Notes: a model not told the origin generated them from the sequence alone. A stretch of DNA of 64,000 nt from Mesorhizobium terrae (GCF_008727715.1 NZ_CP044218.1:3241501-3305500); one strand, 5' to 3'. Positions 1 to 8,609 are shown, numbered from the stretch's first letter. A program made the numbers and translations.

Positions 1-1
1 C

Positions 2-355
2 GTCGATCCCGCCAAGGACACCTGGAAGCGTCCCCGCCCGCATATGCTGAGCGACATGGTCAAGCCCATCGTCAAGCCGTCCACCTCGGGCTCCTGGCCG
101 TCGGGTCACACCACGGTTGGCACCATGATGGGCATCATCCTGTCCAACATGGTTCCCGAAAAGCGGCCTGAGATCATGGCGCGCGCCTGGGAATACGGTA
201 ACAACCGCGTCGTTGCCGGCATCCATTATCCGTCCGACATCGAAATGGGCCGCATCTCCGGCGCGGTGATCGCCTCCAACCTGCAGCACAACGCCGAATT
301 CGAGGCCGAATACAATGCGGCCAAGGCGGAACTGCGCGCCGATCTCGGCATGTAG
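2..355 (+). CDS. PAP2-family (class A acid phosphatase-like) phosphatase, 5' end outside the window
   Basis: C-terminal part of a PAP2/class A non-specific acid phosphatase, normally a periplasmic phosphomonoesterase. The frame is open from the window edge, and the first motif K-x6-RP (KDTWKRPRP) lies upstream of the ATG at 44, so that ATG is internal and the true start is outside the window. The second motif WPSGHTT and the third, R-x5-H-x3-D (RVVAGIHYPSD), follow, giving all the residues of the vanadate-haloperoxidase-type active site. The usual SR of motif 3 reads NR here. No membrane segment is visible in this part, which favours the soluble class A type. A strong terminator follows the stop. 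Confidence 0.85.
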   Translation, partial: VDPAKDTWKRPRPHMLSDMVKPIVKPSTSGSWPSGHTTVGTMMGIILSNMVPEKRPEIMARAWEYGNNRVVAGIHYPSDIEMGRISGAVIASNLQHNAEFEAEYNAAKAELRADLGM

Positions 356-398
356 GAAGCCTGCCTCCGGGCCAGTCTTCGATACCACAACCGTCAGG

Positions 399-423
399 AA
401 AGGGCGCCCAGGTGGCGCCCTTT
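399..423 (+). terminator. Intrinsic terminator after the PAP2 gene
   Basis: A 10-base arm at 399-408 (AAAGGGCGCC) pairs perfectly with 414-423, with a 5-base loop and T residues running to 425. It sits about 45 bases after the PAP2 stop and about 95 bases before the MFS start. Confidence 0.88.
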
Positions 424-517
424 TTGTTGTTTCAGCCTGGCGCATGCCAATGGACACCCTGACGCGCGCATGTTTACGTAGCCAACGGGGGAGGGCGTCG
501 AATCGGAGAGAAAAGCC

Positions 518-1879
518 GTGGTCGGTTCATCTCACTCGACTTCCGTTGCCCCCAACATCCGCGAGCGTGTCATTCAAAAAGTCGCCTGGCGGCTTTTGCC
601 CTTCCTGGGCCTGCTCTATTTCGTCAATTATCTCGACCGCACCAATATCGGTTTCGCGGCACCCCACGGCATGAACGATGCGCTGGGCTTCGACAAGGCG
701 GCCTTCGGGCTCGCCTCGGGCATCTTCTTCATCGGCTATCTGCTGCTCGAAGTGCCCAGCAATCTGATGCTGCACAAGGTCGGCGCGCGCCGCTGGATCG
801 CGCGTATCATGGTCAGCTGGGGCATCGTCGCCTCTGCGATGGCGTTCGTGCCCAACGGGCTCACCATGTATGCGCTGCGCTTCGTGCTCGGCATCGCCGA
901 GGCGGGCTTCTTCCCAGGCATCATCCTCTACCTGACGCTGTGGTTCCCCAAGCGTGAACGCGCGCGGGCGGTGGCATTGTTCATGGTGGCGATACCGCTG
1001 TCGTCGGTATTCGGTTCGCCGCTGTCGGCCTGGCTGATCGCCACCGGCCATGGCGTGTTGTTCGGGCTCGACGGCTGGCGCTTCATGTTCCTGGTCGAGG
1101 GCCTGCCGGCGGTGCTGCTCGGCGTGATGTGCTGGTTCTACCTGACCGACCGGCCGCAGGACGCGGCCTGGCTCGACGCCGACGAGCGCACCTGGCTGCA
1201 AAACGAGATGGATACCGAACGTGTCCAGACCGCGCAGCGCTATCACTATCCGCTGGTCAAGGCGCTGACGCAGCCGCGCATGCTGGCGCTGGCCTTCGTC
1301 TATTTCGGCATCGTCTACGGGCTCTATGCGGTCGGCTTCTTCCTGCCCACGATCATCGCTGGCTTCCAGCAGACCTTCAACACGCACTACTCGTTGGTCG
1401 AGCAGGGCTTCATCGTCGCCGTCCCCTACCTGTTCGGCGCCGTCACCATGTATCTGTGGGCGCGCCACGGCGACAGCACCCGCGAACGTGTCTGGCATGT
1501 GGCGATCCCGGCCATTGTCGGCGGGCTCGCCATTCCCGTCGCGCTCTACATGCAGTCACCCTTCACCACGATGATCGCGGTGACGATCTGCGCCATGGGC
1601 ATCTGCGCGGCGCTGCCCACCTTCTGGGCGCTGCCCACCATGTTCCTCACAGGTGCTGCGGCGGCGGGTGGCATCGCCCTCATCAACTCGCTCGGCAATC
1701 TCGCCGGCTTTGTCGGCCCTTATGTGACCGGCTGGCTGACCGACCTGACCGGAAACCCGAAGGCCGGACTGTGGCTGGTCGGCGCCTTCATGGTCGCTGC
1801 GGGCCTCGTCGCGGTGGCGCTGAAGGCGGCACCGGAGCCGGACGATCCGCGCGCCACCGAGCCCGACACCCTGGCCTGA
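518..1879 (+). CDS. MFS transporter, anion:cation symporter (ACS) type
   Basis: A 453-residue inner-membrane transporter with about twelve hydrophobic segments. YFVNYLDRTNIGFA near residue 35 and the stretch RFVLGIAEAGFFPGIILYL at about 125-145 are typical of the ACS branch (galactonate, tartrate, phthalate and pantothenate permeases), which couples an organic anion to a cation. The start is GTG at 518, preceded by GGAGAG seven bases away; no upstream ATG in frame is better. No catabolic neighbour reveals the substrate: apt follows about 110 bases downstream and is probably unrelated. Confidence 0.88.
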   Translation: MVGSSHSTSVAPNIRERVIQKVAWRLLPFLGLLYFVNYLDRTNIGFAAPHGMNDALGFDKAAFGLASGIFFIGYLLLEVPSNLMLHKVGARRWIARIMVSWGIVASAMAFVPNGLTMYALRFVLGIAEAGFFPGIILYLTLWFPKRERARAVALFMVAIPLSSVFGSPLSAWLIATGHGVLFGLDGWRFMFLVEGLPAVLLGVMCWFYLTDRPQDAAWLDADERTWLQNEMDTERVQTAQRYHYPLVKALTQPRMLALAFVYFGIVYGLYAVGFFLPTIIAGFQQTFNTHYSLVEQGFIVAVPYLFGAVTMYLWARHGDSTRERVWHVAIPAIVGGLAIPVALYMQSPFTTMIAVTICAMGICAALPTFWALPTMFLTGAAAAGGIALINSLGNLAGFVGPYVTGWLTDLTGNPKAGLWLVGAFMVAAGLVAVALKAAPEPDDPRATEPDTLA

Positions 1880-1987
1880 GCGGGGCAGGCCACGGGTCGC
1901 GGCCGAAAATGCGAGGCCATGCCGGCTTCGCACTTTCCTTTGCCCGCGCCAGTCTCTATCGATGGGGCGGCACGACATGGATTCCCG

Positions 1988-2533
1988 ATGACATCTTCTT
2001 CGACCGACACGCTGCTGGCCTCGATCCGCACCATTCCGGACTATCCGAAGCCCGGCATCCTGTTTCGTGACATCACCACGCTTCTCGGCAATGCCCAGGC
2101 CTTCCGGCGCGCCATCGACGAGCTGGTGCATCCCTATGCCGGCCGCAAGGTCGACAAGATCGCCGGCATCGAGGCGCGCGGCTTCATCCTCGGCGGCGCC
2201 GTCGCCCACCAGTTGTCGGCCGGCTTCGTGCCGATCCGCAAGAAGGGCAAGCTGCCGCACGAAACCGTGCGCGTCGCCTACAGCCTGGAATACGGGCTGG
2301 ACGAGATGGAGATGCACAAGGACGGCGTGGCGCCGGGCGAAAAGGTCATCCTGATCGACGACCTGATCGCCACCGGCGGCACGGCGGAGGCGGCGGTCAA
2401 GCTGCTGCGCCAGATCGGCGCCGATATCATCGCCGCCTGTTTCGTCATCGATCTGCCGGACCTCGGCGGCCGCAAGAAGCTCGAGGCGCTCAATGTGCCG
2501 GTGCGTACCCTGATGGCCTTCGACGGCCACTGA
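1988..2533 (+). CDS. apt: Adenine phosphoribosyltransferase
   Basis: Purine salvage enzyme converting adenine and PRPP to AMP in the cytoplasm. The 181-residue product has the usual family length. It opens with the APRT hallmark [18 protein letters not shown] and carries the PRPP-binding loop [13 protein letters not shown] at about residues 120-132. The ATG at 1988 gives the standard N-terminus; an in-frame ATG at 1919 would add 23 residues with no resemblance to the family. The Shine-Dalgarno for 1988 is weak. It stands alone, followed by a long repeat-filled gap. Confidence 0.95.
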   Translation: MTSSSTDTLLASIRTIPDYPKPGILFRDITTLLGNAQAFRRAIDELVHPYAGRKVDKIAGIEARGFILGGAVAHQLSAGFVPIRKKGKLPHETVRVAYSLEYGLDEMEMHKDGVAPGEKVILIDDLIATGGTAEAAVKLLRQIGADIIAACFVIDLPDLGGRKKLEALNVPVRTLMAFDGH

Positions 2534-2567
2534 AGGGTTCCTTTCCAATTCCGTTGGCCTCGGGCCG

Positions 2568-2670
2568 CGCGTCCAATCCACGTCCTGCACCGCACCGGCG
2601 CGTCAGCGTTCCGGCATGGATTCCTGACACGCACCGCTCCCTGCGGTCGCTCACGCGGCCGGGAATGACG
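2568..2670. repeat. Long inverted-repeat arm, left
   Basis: About 100 bases that recur in inverted orientation at 2859-2959 with scattered mismatches. The inner end reads GGGAATGACG. The arm has its own dyad in the part rich in CGCTCACGCGG. This resembles the families of small intergenic repeats ending in GTCATTCCC that are scattered in many rhizobial genomes; the family name is not known to me. Confidence 0.8.
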
Positions 2671-2723
2671 AGTTGCATGGGCGGTCTCGCCAATTGTCCA
2701 TGCCCAGCCTCGCATCAATGTCG

Positions 2724-2828
2724 TTGCGAACGGCAGCGATCCCTAAAACCGTCTGCGCGAACAACGGCGGTCCCCTAAACCCGTCGGTGCGAACGACAGT
2801 GGCCGTCAAAACCGTTGCGATCAGAACC
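2724..2828. repeat. Degenerate tandem repeat, about 30 bases per unit
   Basis: Three imperfect direct copies at 2724-2753, 2754-2785 and 2786-2814, with a partial fourth to 2828. Shared elements are TGCGAACG near the start and CTAAAACCGTC near the end of each unit. They lie exactly between the two arms of the long inverted repeat. Confidence 0.6.
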
Positions 2829-2858
2829 GCGCGATTGGCGAAAGCGCTCGAGGACATC

Positions 2859-2959
2859 CGTCATTCCCGACCGCGTGAGCGAGGAACGAGCGAAGCGTGT
2901 CGGGAATCCATGCCGGAACACTGACGCGTCGGCACGGTGCGGGATGTGGATTGGATGCG
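2859..2959. repeat. Long inverted-repeat arm, right
   Basis: Inverted partner of the arm at 2568-2670, starting with CGTCATTCCC and ending in the complement of CGCATCCAATCC. The two arms could pair into a very long stem if transcribed, with the tandem units in the loop. Confidence 0.8.
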
Positions 2960-3448
2960 TGGAGGAAGACGCAGGTCGAAAGAAAGAACCTTGTCCGTTC
3001 AATCCCTTGCCGAAAACCACGCGAAAAATCGTGCGCGGATTTGTTCACGCCGCTCGCCTTCAGTCGACAATCGGCGCATCGCCCTCACGGGAACCTGGTG
3101 CGCACCGGGTATCAGGGAGGGCGCCGGTGCCGGACTGGCAGCGCTAACGGTGGCGCTGTCTGGTGACGAGCCCTAAGTCCGGGCCCTGGAAAAACCCGGC
3201 CGCCGCGAATGGCGGCTTCGAGGCCCGAAGTCTGCCGTCGCGAAGGACGGCGAGGTCGGTCCGGGGCAAGAACACTGGCGGGGCGCCCGGAAGGCGCCAC
3301 GTACTGTTTGCTAAGAGGCACCGACCCGGCGCCCCGCTTCCCACCTCCCTCAAGGGGAGTGTTTTTTGACAATGGCCAGACTGCGAAAAGCAGGGCGTGG
3401 CGATGAAGAAGTGTATCAACGCGTCATCGCGTCGACGCGACTGCGCCG
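2960..3448. other. Gene-free stretch between repeat elements
   Basis: No open frame here looks like a protein. Several short GC-rich dyads occur, for example GCGGGGCGCC and its complement around 3277-3345. The end near 3340-3360 (CCTCCCTCAAGGGGAG) looks like debris of another intergenic repeat. I see no promoter, RNA gene or transposase remnant that I can support. Confidence 0.5.
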
Positions 3449-3653
3449 CCGTCATTCCGGCCGAGCGCAGCGAGAGCCGGAACCCATTGGCCGCTTCATC
3501 GTCTGGCACGGCCCGGTCCTCGTCCTGAACCGTTCACGCAGCCGAACCGGCGCCGCATCTTTCACCGCCGCCCACGCGAACCCAGGTCCCGGCCGTGCTG
3601 CTCAATGGGTTCCGGGTCGGCGCTCGGCTTCGCCTCGCTGGCCCGGAATGACG
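3449..3653. repeat. Second inverted-repeat element with CGTCATTCCGG ends
   Basis: The left end (3449-3489) runs from CCGTCATTCCGG to CCGGAACCCATTG. The right end (3603-3653) is its imperfect complement and finishes CCCGGAATGACG. About 110 bases lie between. The ends resemble those of the element at 2568-2959 but are arranged with the GTCATTCC termini outward rather than inward. It abuts the 3' end of the LysE gene. Confidence 0.65.
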
Positions 3654-3688
3654 AAGGCGTGGGATGCCGCTCCGTCATATCCCTCTCG

Positions 3689-4321
3689 TCACATCCCCCT
3701 GACAGCCCGAAACAGAGTGAAGGCGGCGACCGCCATCAGAAGCAGGCCGGCGCCGCGTCCCATCCAGATGGTGGCGGCGTGGTTGTCGGTCAGCGCATCG
3801 CGACCGCGCAGCGCCGCCAGTGCCAGGCCGCCATAGACGGCCATCTGCACGGTGACGGTCATCGTCCCCATGATCAGAGCCTGCAGCCAGATCGGGCCGT
3901 AGATCGGTTTCATGAATTGCGGGTAGACGGCGAGCACAAACAGCCAGGCCTTGGGGTTGAGCACGCAGGTGAGCATGCCCTGCGCCAGGATCGTGCCGAG
4001 CGGGCGTGCCGCCGCCGCCTCGACCGTGTCGACGGAAATCGCGCTGCGGGCAAGCGTGTAGCCGATCCACATCATGTAGAGCGAGCCGGCCACCATCATG
4101 ACGGGGGCGACGACCGGCAGCAGGGTCGACAGACCGGTGACGAAGACAGTGCCGAAGATGGTGTGGCAGATGCCGCCGAGCATGATGCCGACCGTTGCCG
4201 CGATGCCTGCCTGACGCCCGCCGCTGAGCGCATTGGCCAGCACGAAAAGCATATCCATGCCGGGCACGACGATGATGCCGACGAGCAGAACGAAATAGAG
4301 CCACAAGGCGCTGGCATCCAT
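3689..4321 (-). CDS. LysE/RhtB-family amino-acid exporter
   Basis: A 210-residue inner-membrane exporter of the LysE/RhtB superfamily, which effluxes amino acids or their derivatives. The conserved start region LLVGIIVVPGMDMLFVLANAL carries the family signature (P-G-x-D/N near the N-terminus), and about six hydrophobic helices follow, ending near residue 205. I chose the ATG at 4321 (MDASALW) because GGGGGA lies eight bases upstream; an ATG at 4330 adds three residues. A 24-base palindrome 85-108 bases upstream may be its operator. The substrate cannot be read from the sequence. Confidence 0.85.
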   Translation of the reverse strand: MDASALWLYFVLLVGIIVVPGMDMLFVLANALSGGRQAGIAATVGIMLGGICHTIFGTVFVTGLSTLLPVVAPVMMVAGSLYMMWIGYTLARSAISVDTVEAAAARPLGTILAQGMLTCVLNPKAWLFVLAVYPQFMKPIYGPIWLQALIMGTMTVTVQMAVYGGLALAALRGRDALTDNHAATIWMGRGAGLLLMAVAAFTLFRAVRGM

Positions 4322-4405
4322 CGGCGACATCCCCCGCGGGACGAGATGGATGCGCCCCAACGACGCTCCTTCGTCCTCTTCAATGGCCGATCAGATAGCG
4401 TAGTG

Positions 4406-4429
4406 CTCCTGACAACTTGGTGTCAGGAG
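4406..4429. promoter_or_regulatory. Perfect 9-base inverted repeat upstream of the LysE gene
   Basis: CTCCTGACA at 4406-4414 and its exact complement at 4421-4429, separated by six bases. It sits about 85 bases upstream of the LysE ATG and about 27 bases past the MaoC stop, both on the minus strand. No T-run follows on either strand, so an operator is more likely than a terminator. No regulator gene is adjacent. Confidence 0.5.
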
Positions 4430-4455
4430 GCGACGGCGGGCCGGGTTCAAAGTGC

Positions 4456-4923
4456 CTATTCGGCCTTCACCAGCACCGAGCTTTCGAACTCGATCACCTT
4501 GTCGCCGGTGGAATCGAAGGCCTCGCACAGGATTGTCAGCAGCCGCCAGCCCGGCCGCGAGGCGAGCGGGCGATGGGCGACGCCGGTGCGGGTGAAGGTG
4601 ACGGTCTCGCCGGCGAAGACCGGTTTCAGCCATTTCAGATTGCGGAAGCCGGGGGAGGGACCGAATTCCGGCTCCGCGCCGGGGCCTTTCCAGACCGCGC
4701 CGGTTGGTCTCGGCGTTGTCAGGTTGTACTTCATCCAGGTGGCGGCGGTGTGCCAGCCTGACGCGCACAGACCACCGAGCAGGCTGTGCTTGGCGGCTTC
4801 CTCGTCGACATGGAAGATCTGCGGGTCGTATTTGCGGGCGAAGGCCTTGATCTCCTCGGGCTCGAAGCGGTGCGAGCCGAGGGTGACGGTGGTGCCGATG
4901 CCGAGATAGTCGTCGAGGCTCAT
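4456..4923 (-). CDS. MaoC-family dehydratase-like protein (second of pair)
   Basis: A 155-residue hot-dog-fold protein of the MaoC/(R)-specific enoyl-CoA hydratase family. The first half contains DPQIFHVDEEAAKHSLLGGL and ASGWH, where the Asp/His dyad region of this family lies (D-P-Q-x-F/H). The second half has the LKWLKPVFAGETVTF strand. Its ATG overlaps the stop of the upstream MaoC gene by four bases (ATGA), so the two are probably co-translated and may form a heterodimer like a double hot-dog. The substrate is unknown, probably an acyl-CoA or acyl-thioester. Confidence 0.82.
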   Translation of the reverse strand: MSLDDYLGIGTTVTLGSHRFEPEEIKAFARKYDPQIFHVDEEAAKHSLLGGLCASGWHTAATWMKYNLTTPRPTGAVWKGPGAEPEFGPSPGFRNLKWLKPVFAGETVTFTRTGVAHRPLASRPGWRLLTILCEAFDSTGDKVIEFESSVLVKAE

Positions 4924-5384
4924 GCGTCGGCTCCCGCGCGTGTCAGGAACATGCCGGTGTTCTCCAGTTCGAACACGGTCTCGCCGCGCTGGTTGAACAG
5001 TTCGGCGCGCATGGTGACGAAGCCGAGCCGGGGTTTGGATTTGGACAGCCGCTTGGCAAGGATGGTGATTTTGCCAGTCAGCGTGTCGCCGGCGAGCACC
5101 GGCTTCTTCCATTTGACATGGTCGACGCCGGGCGCGCCTTGCGAGGTGGAGTCGAGAATGAAGGCGTCGCAGATCATGCGCATGAACATCGCGCATGTGT
5201 GCCAGCCAGAGGCGGAGAGGCCGCCGAGCAGGCCGGCCTTGCCGGCTTCCTCGTCGAGATGCATCGGCTGGAAGTCGAACTCGGAGGCGAATTCGATGAT
5301 TTCGGCCGCCGTCACATGTTTGGGTCCGAGATCGATCGCCGCGCCTTCGGCGAAATCCTCGTAGGCCCATTTCTTGCCGGTCAT
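4920..5384 (-). CDS. MaoC-family dehydratase-like protein (first of pair)
   Basis: A 154-residue paralogue of the downstream gene, with the same layout: YEDFAEG near the N-terminus, FDFQPMHLDEEAGKAGLLGGL with the D-x-Q-x-x-H segment, SASGWHTC, then VKWKKPVLAGDTL. It is the first gene of a two-gene unit. Two adjacent MaoC genes with a 4-base overlap are common in alphaproteobacteria. They may act on acyl-CoA intermediates, but there is no neighbour that fixes the pathway. Confidence 0.82.
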   Translation of the reverse strand: MTGKKWAYEDFAEGAAIDLGPKHVTAAEIIEFASEFDFQPMHLDEEAGKAGLLGGLSASGWHTCAMFMRMICDAFILDSTSQGAPGVDHVKWKKPVLAGDTLTGKITILAKRLSKSKPRLGFVTMRAELFNQRGETVFELENTGMFLTRAGADA

Positions 5385-5476
5385 CGCGCAATCCCGTTCA
5401 AGCTTGTACTATTACTTTGAACGCTGCCGTCCCGTCCCGCAAGGCTTGGCCGGGCTTGGCGCAGCGGTTTGCCCGT

Positions 5477-6451
5477 TCAAAGCCAACCGCGCCGGCGGAA
5501 GTACCAGTAGGGCAGCACCGCCGACACGATCATCAGGCCGATGGCAAGCGGGTAGCCGACCTGCCATTTCAATTCCGGCATCGCCTCGAAATTCATGCCG
5601 TAGATCGATGCCACCAGCGTCGGCGGCAGGAAGATGACGGCGGCCACCGAGAAGATCTTGATGATGGCGTTCTGTTCGATCGAGATCATGCCGAGCGTGG
5701 CGTCGAGCAGGAAGCCGATCTTCTGCGACAGGAAGGCGGAATGGTCGGCCAGCGAAACGACGTCGCGCGAAAGCGTCTTGATGCGGGCGCGGCTGTCCTT
5801 GCCCATCTTGGTCTGCGTGGCGGCATGGGTCAGGAAACCGGCCAGCCGCTGTAGCGAGATCAGGCTGTCGCGTACGCTGGAGGCAAGGTCTTCCTTGCGG
5901 CCGATGCTCTTCAGGAGCTCCTGGAAGTCGCGGTTGCGGCGCGAGGCGCTGGTGGCGGTCGCCTCGAAGATGTCATGCGAGATCGTCTCGATGTCGCGGC
6001 CGATCTTTTCGAGGATATCGGCCAGCCGGTCGACGATCGCCTCGAGCAGGCCGACCAGGATGGTGTCGGCGCTGGTGCAACCGGTCGCCACCTTTTCGGC
6101 GCGCAGCGGGAAGGTCTTGAAGGCGCGCGGCTCATGATAGCGCACGGTGACGAGGCGCTTGTTGGCGAGGGCAAAGGTGACCGGCGACATTTCCGGTTTG
6201 TCGGCTTCGGTCTGCGAGGGAAGGTTGGCGGTCATGAAATATCCGCCGTCCTCGACATAGAGGCGCGAGGAAACCTCGATCTCCTCCATCTCCTCGCGGG
6301 TCGGCACGGCGATGCCGAACACCGTCTCGACGGCCGTCTCTTCTTCCTTGGTGGGATTGAAAAGGTCGACCCAGACGATGCTGTCGCGCTGTTCTTCGAG
6401 GTAGTCGGCAACGCGCAGCCGATCATTGTCCACGACGAAGGCCTTGATCAT
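5477..6451 (-). CDS. corA: CorA-family divalent-cation transporter
   Basis: A 324-residue CorA-type channel for Mg2+ (or Co2+/Ni2+), with a long cytoplasmic N-terminal funnel and two C-terminal membrane helices. The signature YGMNF lies at the end of the first helix at about residue 285, followed by the short periplasmic loop (MPELKW) and the last helix. The positively charged C-terminus (FRRRGWL) is typical. ATG at 6451 has GGGAG nine bases upstream; an ATG at 6466 is possible but has no better site. It appears to be a single-gene unit. Confidence 0.9.
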   Translation of the reverse strand: MIKAFVVDNDRLRVADYLEEQRDSIVWVDLFNPTKEEETAVETVFGIAVPTREEMEEIEVSSRLYVEDGGYFMTANLPSQTEADKPEMSPVTFALANKRLVTVRYHEPRAFKTFPLRAEKVATGCTSADTILVGLLEAIVDRLADILEKIGRDIETISHDIFEATATSASRRNRDFQELLKSIGRKEDLASSVRDSLISLQRLAGFLTHAATQTKMGKDSRARIKTLSRDVVSLADHSAFLSQKIGFLLDATLGMISIEQNAIIKIFSVAAVIFLPPTLVASIYGMNFEAMPELKWQVGYPLAIGLMIVSAVLPYWYFRRRGWL

Positions 6452-6611
6452 CGCGTGGTCTCCCATGCCGAGGGCTGTTTCGAGGGGACGCCGGGCCGGG
6501 AAAGCTGGTCGGCGCAAGGGCGCGATAGACCCGGCGGCTGGCCGCGTCAAGCCGCAACGGCCACCGGACGCCGCGGCTGCTGCAGTCACGGTCGTAAAGA
6601 CGCGCCTGCGA

Positions 6612-7409
6612 TCAGAAAAATTCGTCGAGCAGGCGGTAGTAGGCGAGCTTGCCGCTATCGATGTCCGGCGCACCGTAGTGGGCAAGGAAGGGGTCGACCC
6701 ATTGCGGGCCGAGATTATGGTGGATGCTCCAGCAGGCGAGCGCAAGGTCCTGGCAGCGGTCGGCGACACCGAGGCGGCCGCAGTCGATGAAGCCCGAGAA
6801 ACGGTCGCCGTCGACCATGAAATTCGGCAGGCAGGCGTCGCCATGGGTGACGACGAGGTCTTCGCTGGAGGGTCGCAAGGCGATGACATCGCCGAAAACA
6901 TCGTCCGCCGTGCGCCCCATGCGCTCGTCGTCGAAATCCTCCTCGTCGACGAGACCGGCCTCCAGATGCGCCCTGGCGTCGGCGATGCGGTGTTCGAGCC
7001 GGTGGTCGAAGGGGCAGGAACGGATATCCAGCGCATGCAGGTTACGCAGCGCCCCGGCCATCACGGCGATGGCCTTTTCGGCGGACAGCGGGCCAGCCGA
7101 AACCAGATCCCGCCCAGGCATGGCACTCATCAGCAGCCAGTCGCGGCCGGCATGGGTTTCGAAAGCCAGCACCTCGGGACAGGCAACGCCCTGACCGGCA
7201 AGCCAGCGCAGGCGCTCCACCTCGGCGGGCAGTTCGGCATGGCCCCCACTTTCCTCGACTTTCAGGAACAATCGGGGCCGGTCAGTCGCCTCCAGCCTGA
7301 ACACGCCGGCATCCGAATGGCCAAGCGTGTCTCGGTCCCAGGCATAGCCCGCGATCATCGCGCGGATAGCCGGTGGAAGGTCAAGTTCAGGGCTGGCGTG
7401 CGCCGTCAT
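6612..7409 (-). CDS. APH(3')-family aminoglycoside phosphotransferase
   Basis: A 265-residue kinase closely following the APH(3')-II pattern, in which ATP phosphorylates the 3'-OH of kanamycin-type aminoglycosides. The Brenner motif THGDACLPNFMV, the metal-binding GFIDCGRLGVADR, and the terminal LLDEFF, which places the C-terminal carboxylate in the antibiotic site in known enzymes, are all present. CPFDHRLEHRI and AHLEAGLVDEEDFD also match the family. It stands next to housekeeping genes (ychF starts 1.1 kb upstream on the same strand) with no mobile element, so it is probably an intrinsic chromosomal gene. Whether it confers resistance is not shown by sequence. Confidence 0.88.
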   Translation of the reverse strand: MTAHASPELDLPPAIRAMIAGYAWDRDTLGHSDAGVFRLEATDRPRLFLKVEESGGHAELPAEVERLRWLAGQGVACPEVLAFETHAGRDWLLMSAMPGRDLVSAGPLSAEKAIAVMAGALRNLHALDIRSCPFDHRLEHRIADARAHLEAGLVDEEDFDDERMGRTADDVFGDVIALRPSSEDLVVTHGDACLPNFMVDGDRFSGFIDCGRLGVADRCQDLALACWSIHHNLGPQWVDPFLAHYGAPDIDSGKLAYYRLLDEFF

Positions 7410-7418
7410 CGATCCGGA

Positions 7419-8522
7419 TCAGGTGTTGAACTTGAACAGCATCACGTCGCCGTCCTGGACGACATATTCCTTGCCTTCGTCACGCGCCTTGCCGGCCTCC
7501 TTGGCCGCCACTTCGCCACCCAGGGTGATGAAGTCGTTGTAGGCGATGGTCTGGGCACGGATGAAGCCGCGCTCGAAGTCGGTGTGGATGACGCCGGCCG
7601 CGCCGGGCGCCTTGGTGCCGCGCTCGATCGTCCAGGCGCGGGTTTCCTTCGGGCCCGCGGTGAAATAGGTGATCAGGTGCAGGAGGTCGTAGCCGGCGCG
7701 GATCAGCTTATCGAGGCCAGGTTCCTCCAGCCCCATGGAAGCGAGGAATTCGAGCTCCTCGGCATCGGGAAGCTGCGCCACCTCGGCCTCGATGGCGGCG
7801 GAGATCACCACGGTGCCGGCGCCCTGCGCTTCGGCCATCTTCTCGACGGCGCGCGTGTGTTCGTTGCCGGTCGCGGCATCGCCCTCGGCGACGTTGCAGA
7901 CATAGAGCACCGGATGCGAGGTGAGCAGGTTCAGCCCCTTCAGGATAGCGAGATCCTCGGGCGCGATGCCTTTCAGCAGCACGCGCGCCGGCTTGCCGTC
8001 CTGCAGCAGCTTCAGCGCCTCTTCCATCATCGGCAGGACGGTGCTTGCTTCCTTGTCCTTGCCGCCGGCGCGCTTGCGGATCTGCACGATCCGGCGCTCC
8101 AGGCTTTCAAGGTCGGCGAGCATCAGTTCGGTCTCGACCGTGTCGGCGTCGGCTACCGGGTCGATCTTGCCCTCGACATGGGTGATGTCGTCATCCTCGA
8201 AGCAGCGCAGCACATGCACGACGGCATCGACCTCGCGGATGTTGGCGAGGAACTGGTTGCCCAGTCCTTCGCCCTTCGAGGCGCCGCGCACCAGGCCGGC
8301 GATGTCGACGAAGGAGATGCGCGTCGGGATGATTTCCTTCGACTTGGCAACGTCGGCGATCTTCCGCAGGCGTTGATCCGGCACCGCCACTTCGCCGGTA
8401 TTCGGCTCGATGGTGCAGAAGGGATAGTTCGCCGCCTGCGCGGCCGCGGTGCGCGTCAGCGCGTTGAACAGCGTGGACTTGCCGACGTTGGGCAGCCCAA
8501 CGATGCCGCATTTGAAACCCAT
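7419..8522 (-). CDS. ychF: Redox-regulated ATPase YchF (OLA1-type P-loop NTPase)
   Basis: A 367-residue Obg-family P-loop protein that binds ATP rather than GTP and associates with ribosomes. Visible: the P-loop GLPNVGKSTLF at residues 8-18, the switch region FVDIAGLVRGASKGEGLGNQFL, CNVAEGD where the family has NxxE in place of the GTPase NKxD, and a C-terminal TGS domain ending VMLFKFNT. The Leu after the G3 Gly (GL in DIAGL) is the usual hydrophobic substitution of the HAS-GTPase class. Only nine bases separate it from the downstream APH gene. Confidence 0.95.
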   Translation of the reverse strand: MGFKCGIVGLPNVGKSTLFNALTRTAAAQAANYPFCTIEPNTGEVAVPDQRLRKIADVAKSKEIIPTRISFVDIAGLVRGASKGEGLGNQFLANIREVDAVVHVLRCFEDDDITHVEGKIDPVADADTVETELMLADLESLERRIVQIRKRAGGKDKEASTVLPMMEEALKLLQDGKPARVLLKGIAPEDLAILKGLNLLTSHPVLYVCNVAEGDAATGNEHTRAVEKMAEAQGAGTVVISAAIEAEVAQLPDAEELEFLASMGLEEPGLDKLIRAGYDLLHLITYFTAGPKETRAWTIERGTKAPGAAGVIHTDFERGFIRAQTIAYNDFITLGGEVAAKEAGKARDEGKEYVVQDGDVMLFKFNT

Positions 8523-8609
8523 GATGATGTGGTCCTATCGGGAACTAAGAATTTGCTCAGGCTATGGGCGAAAGGGTCGATGATCGTCAAGCCTTTCGGC
8601 CTATGCGGC

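Noticed and set aside
2534..3688. Possible insertion-sequence remnant
   Set aside because: Only repeats are present. No transposase-like reading frame or duplicated target site could be supported.
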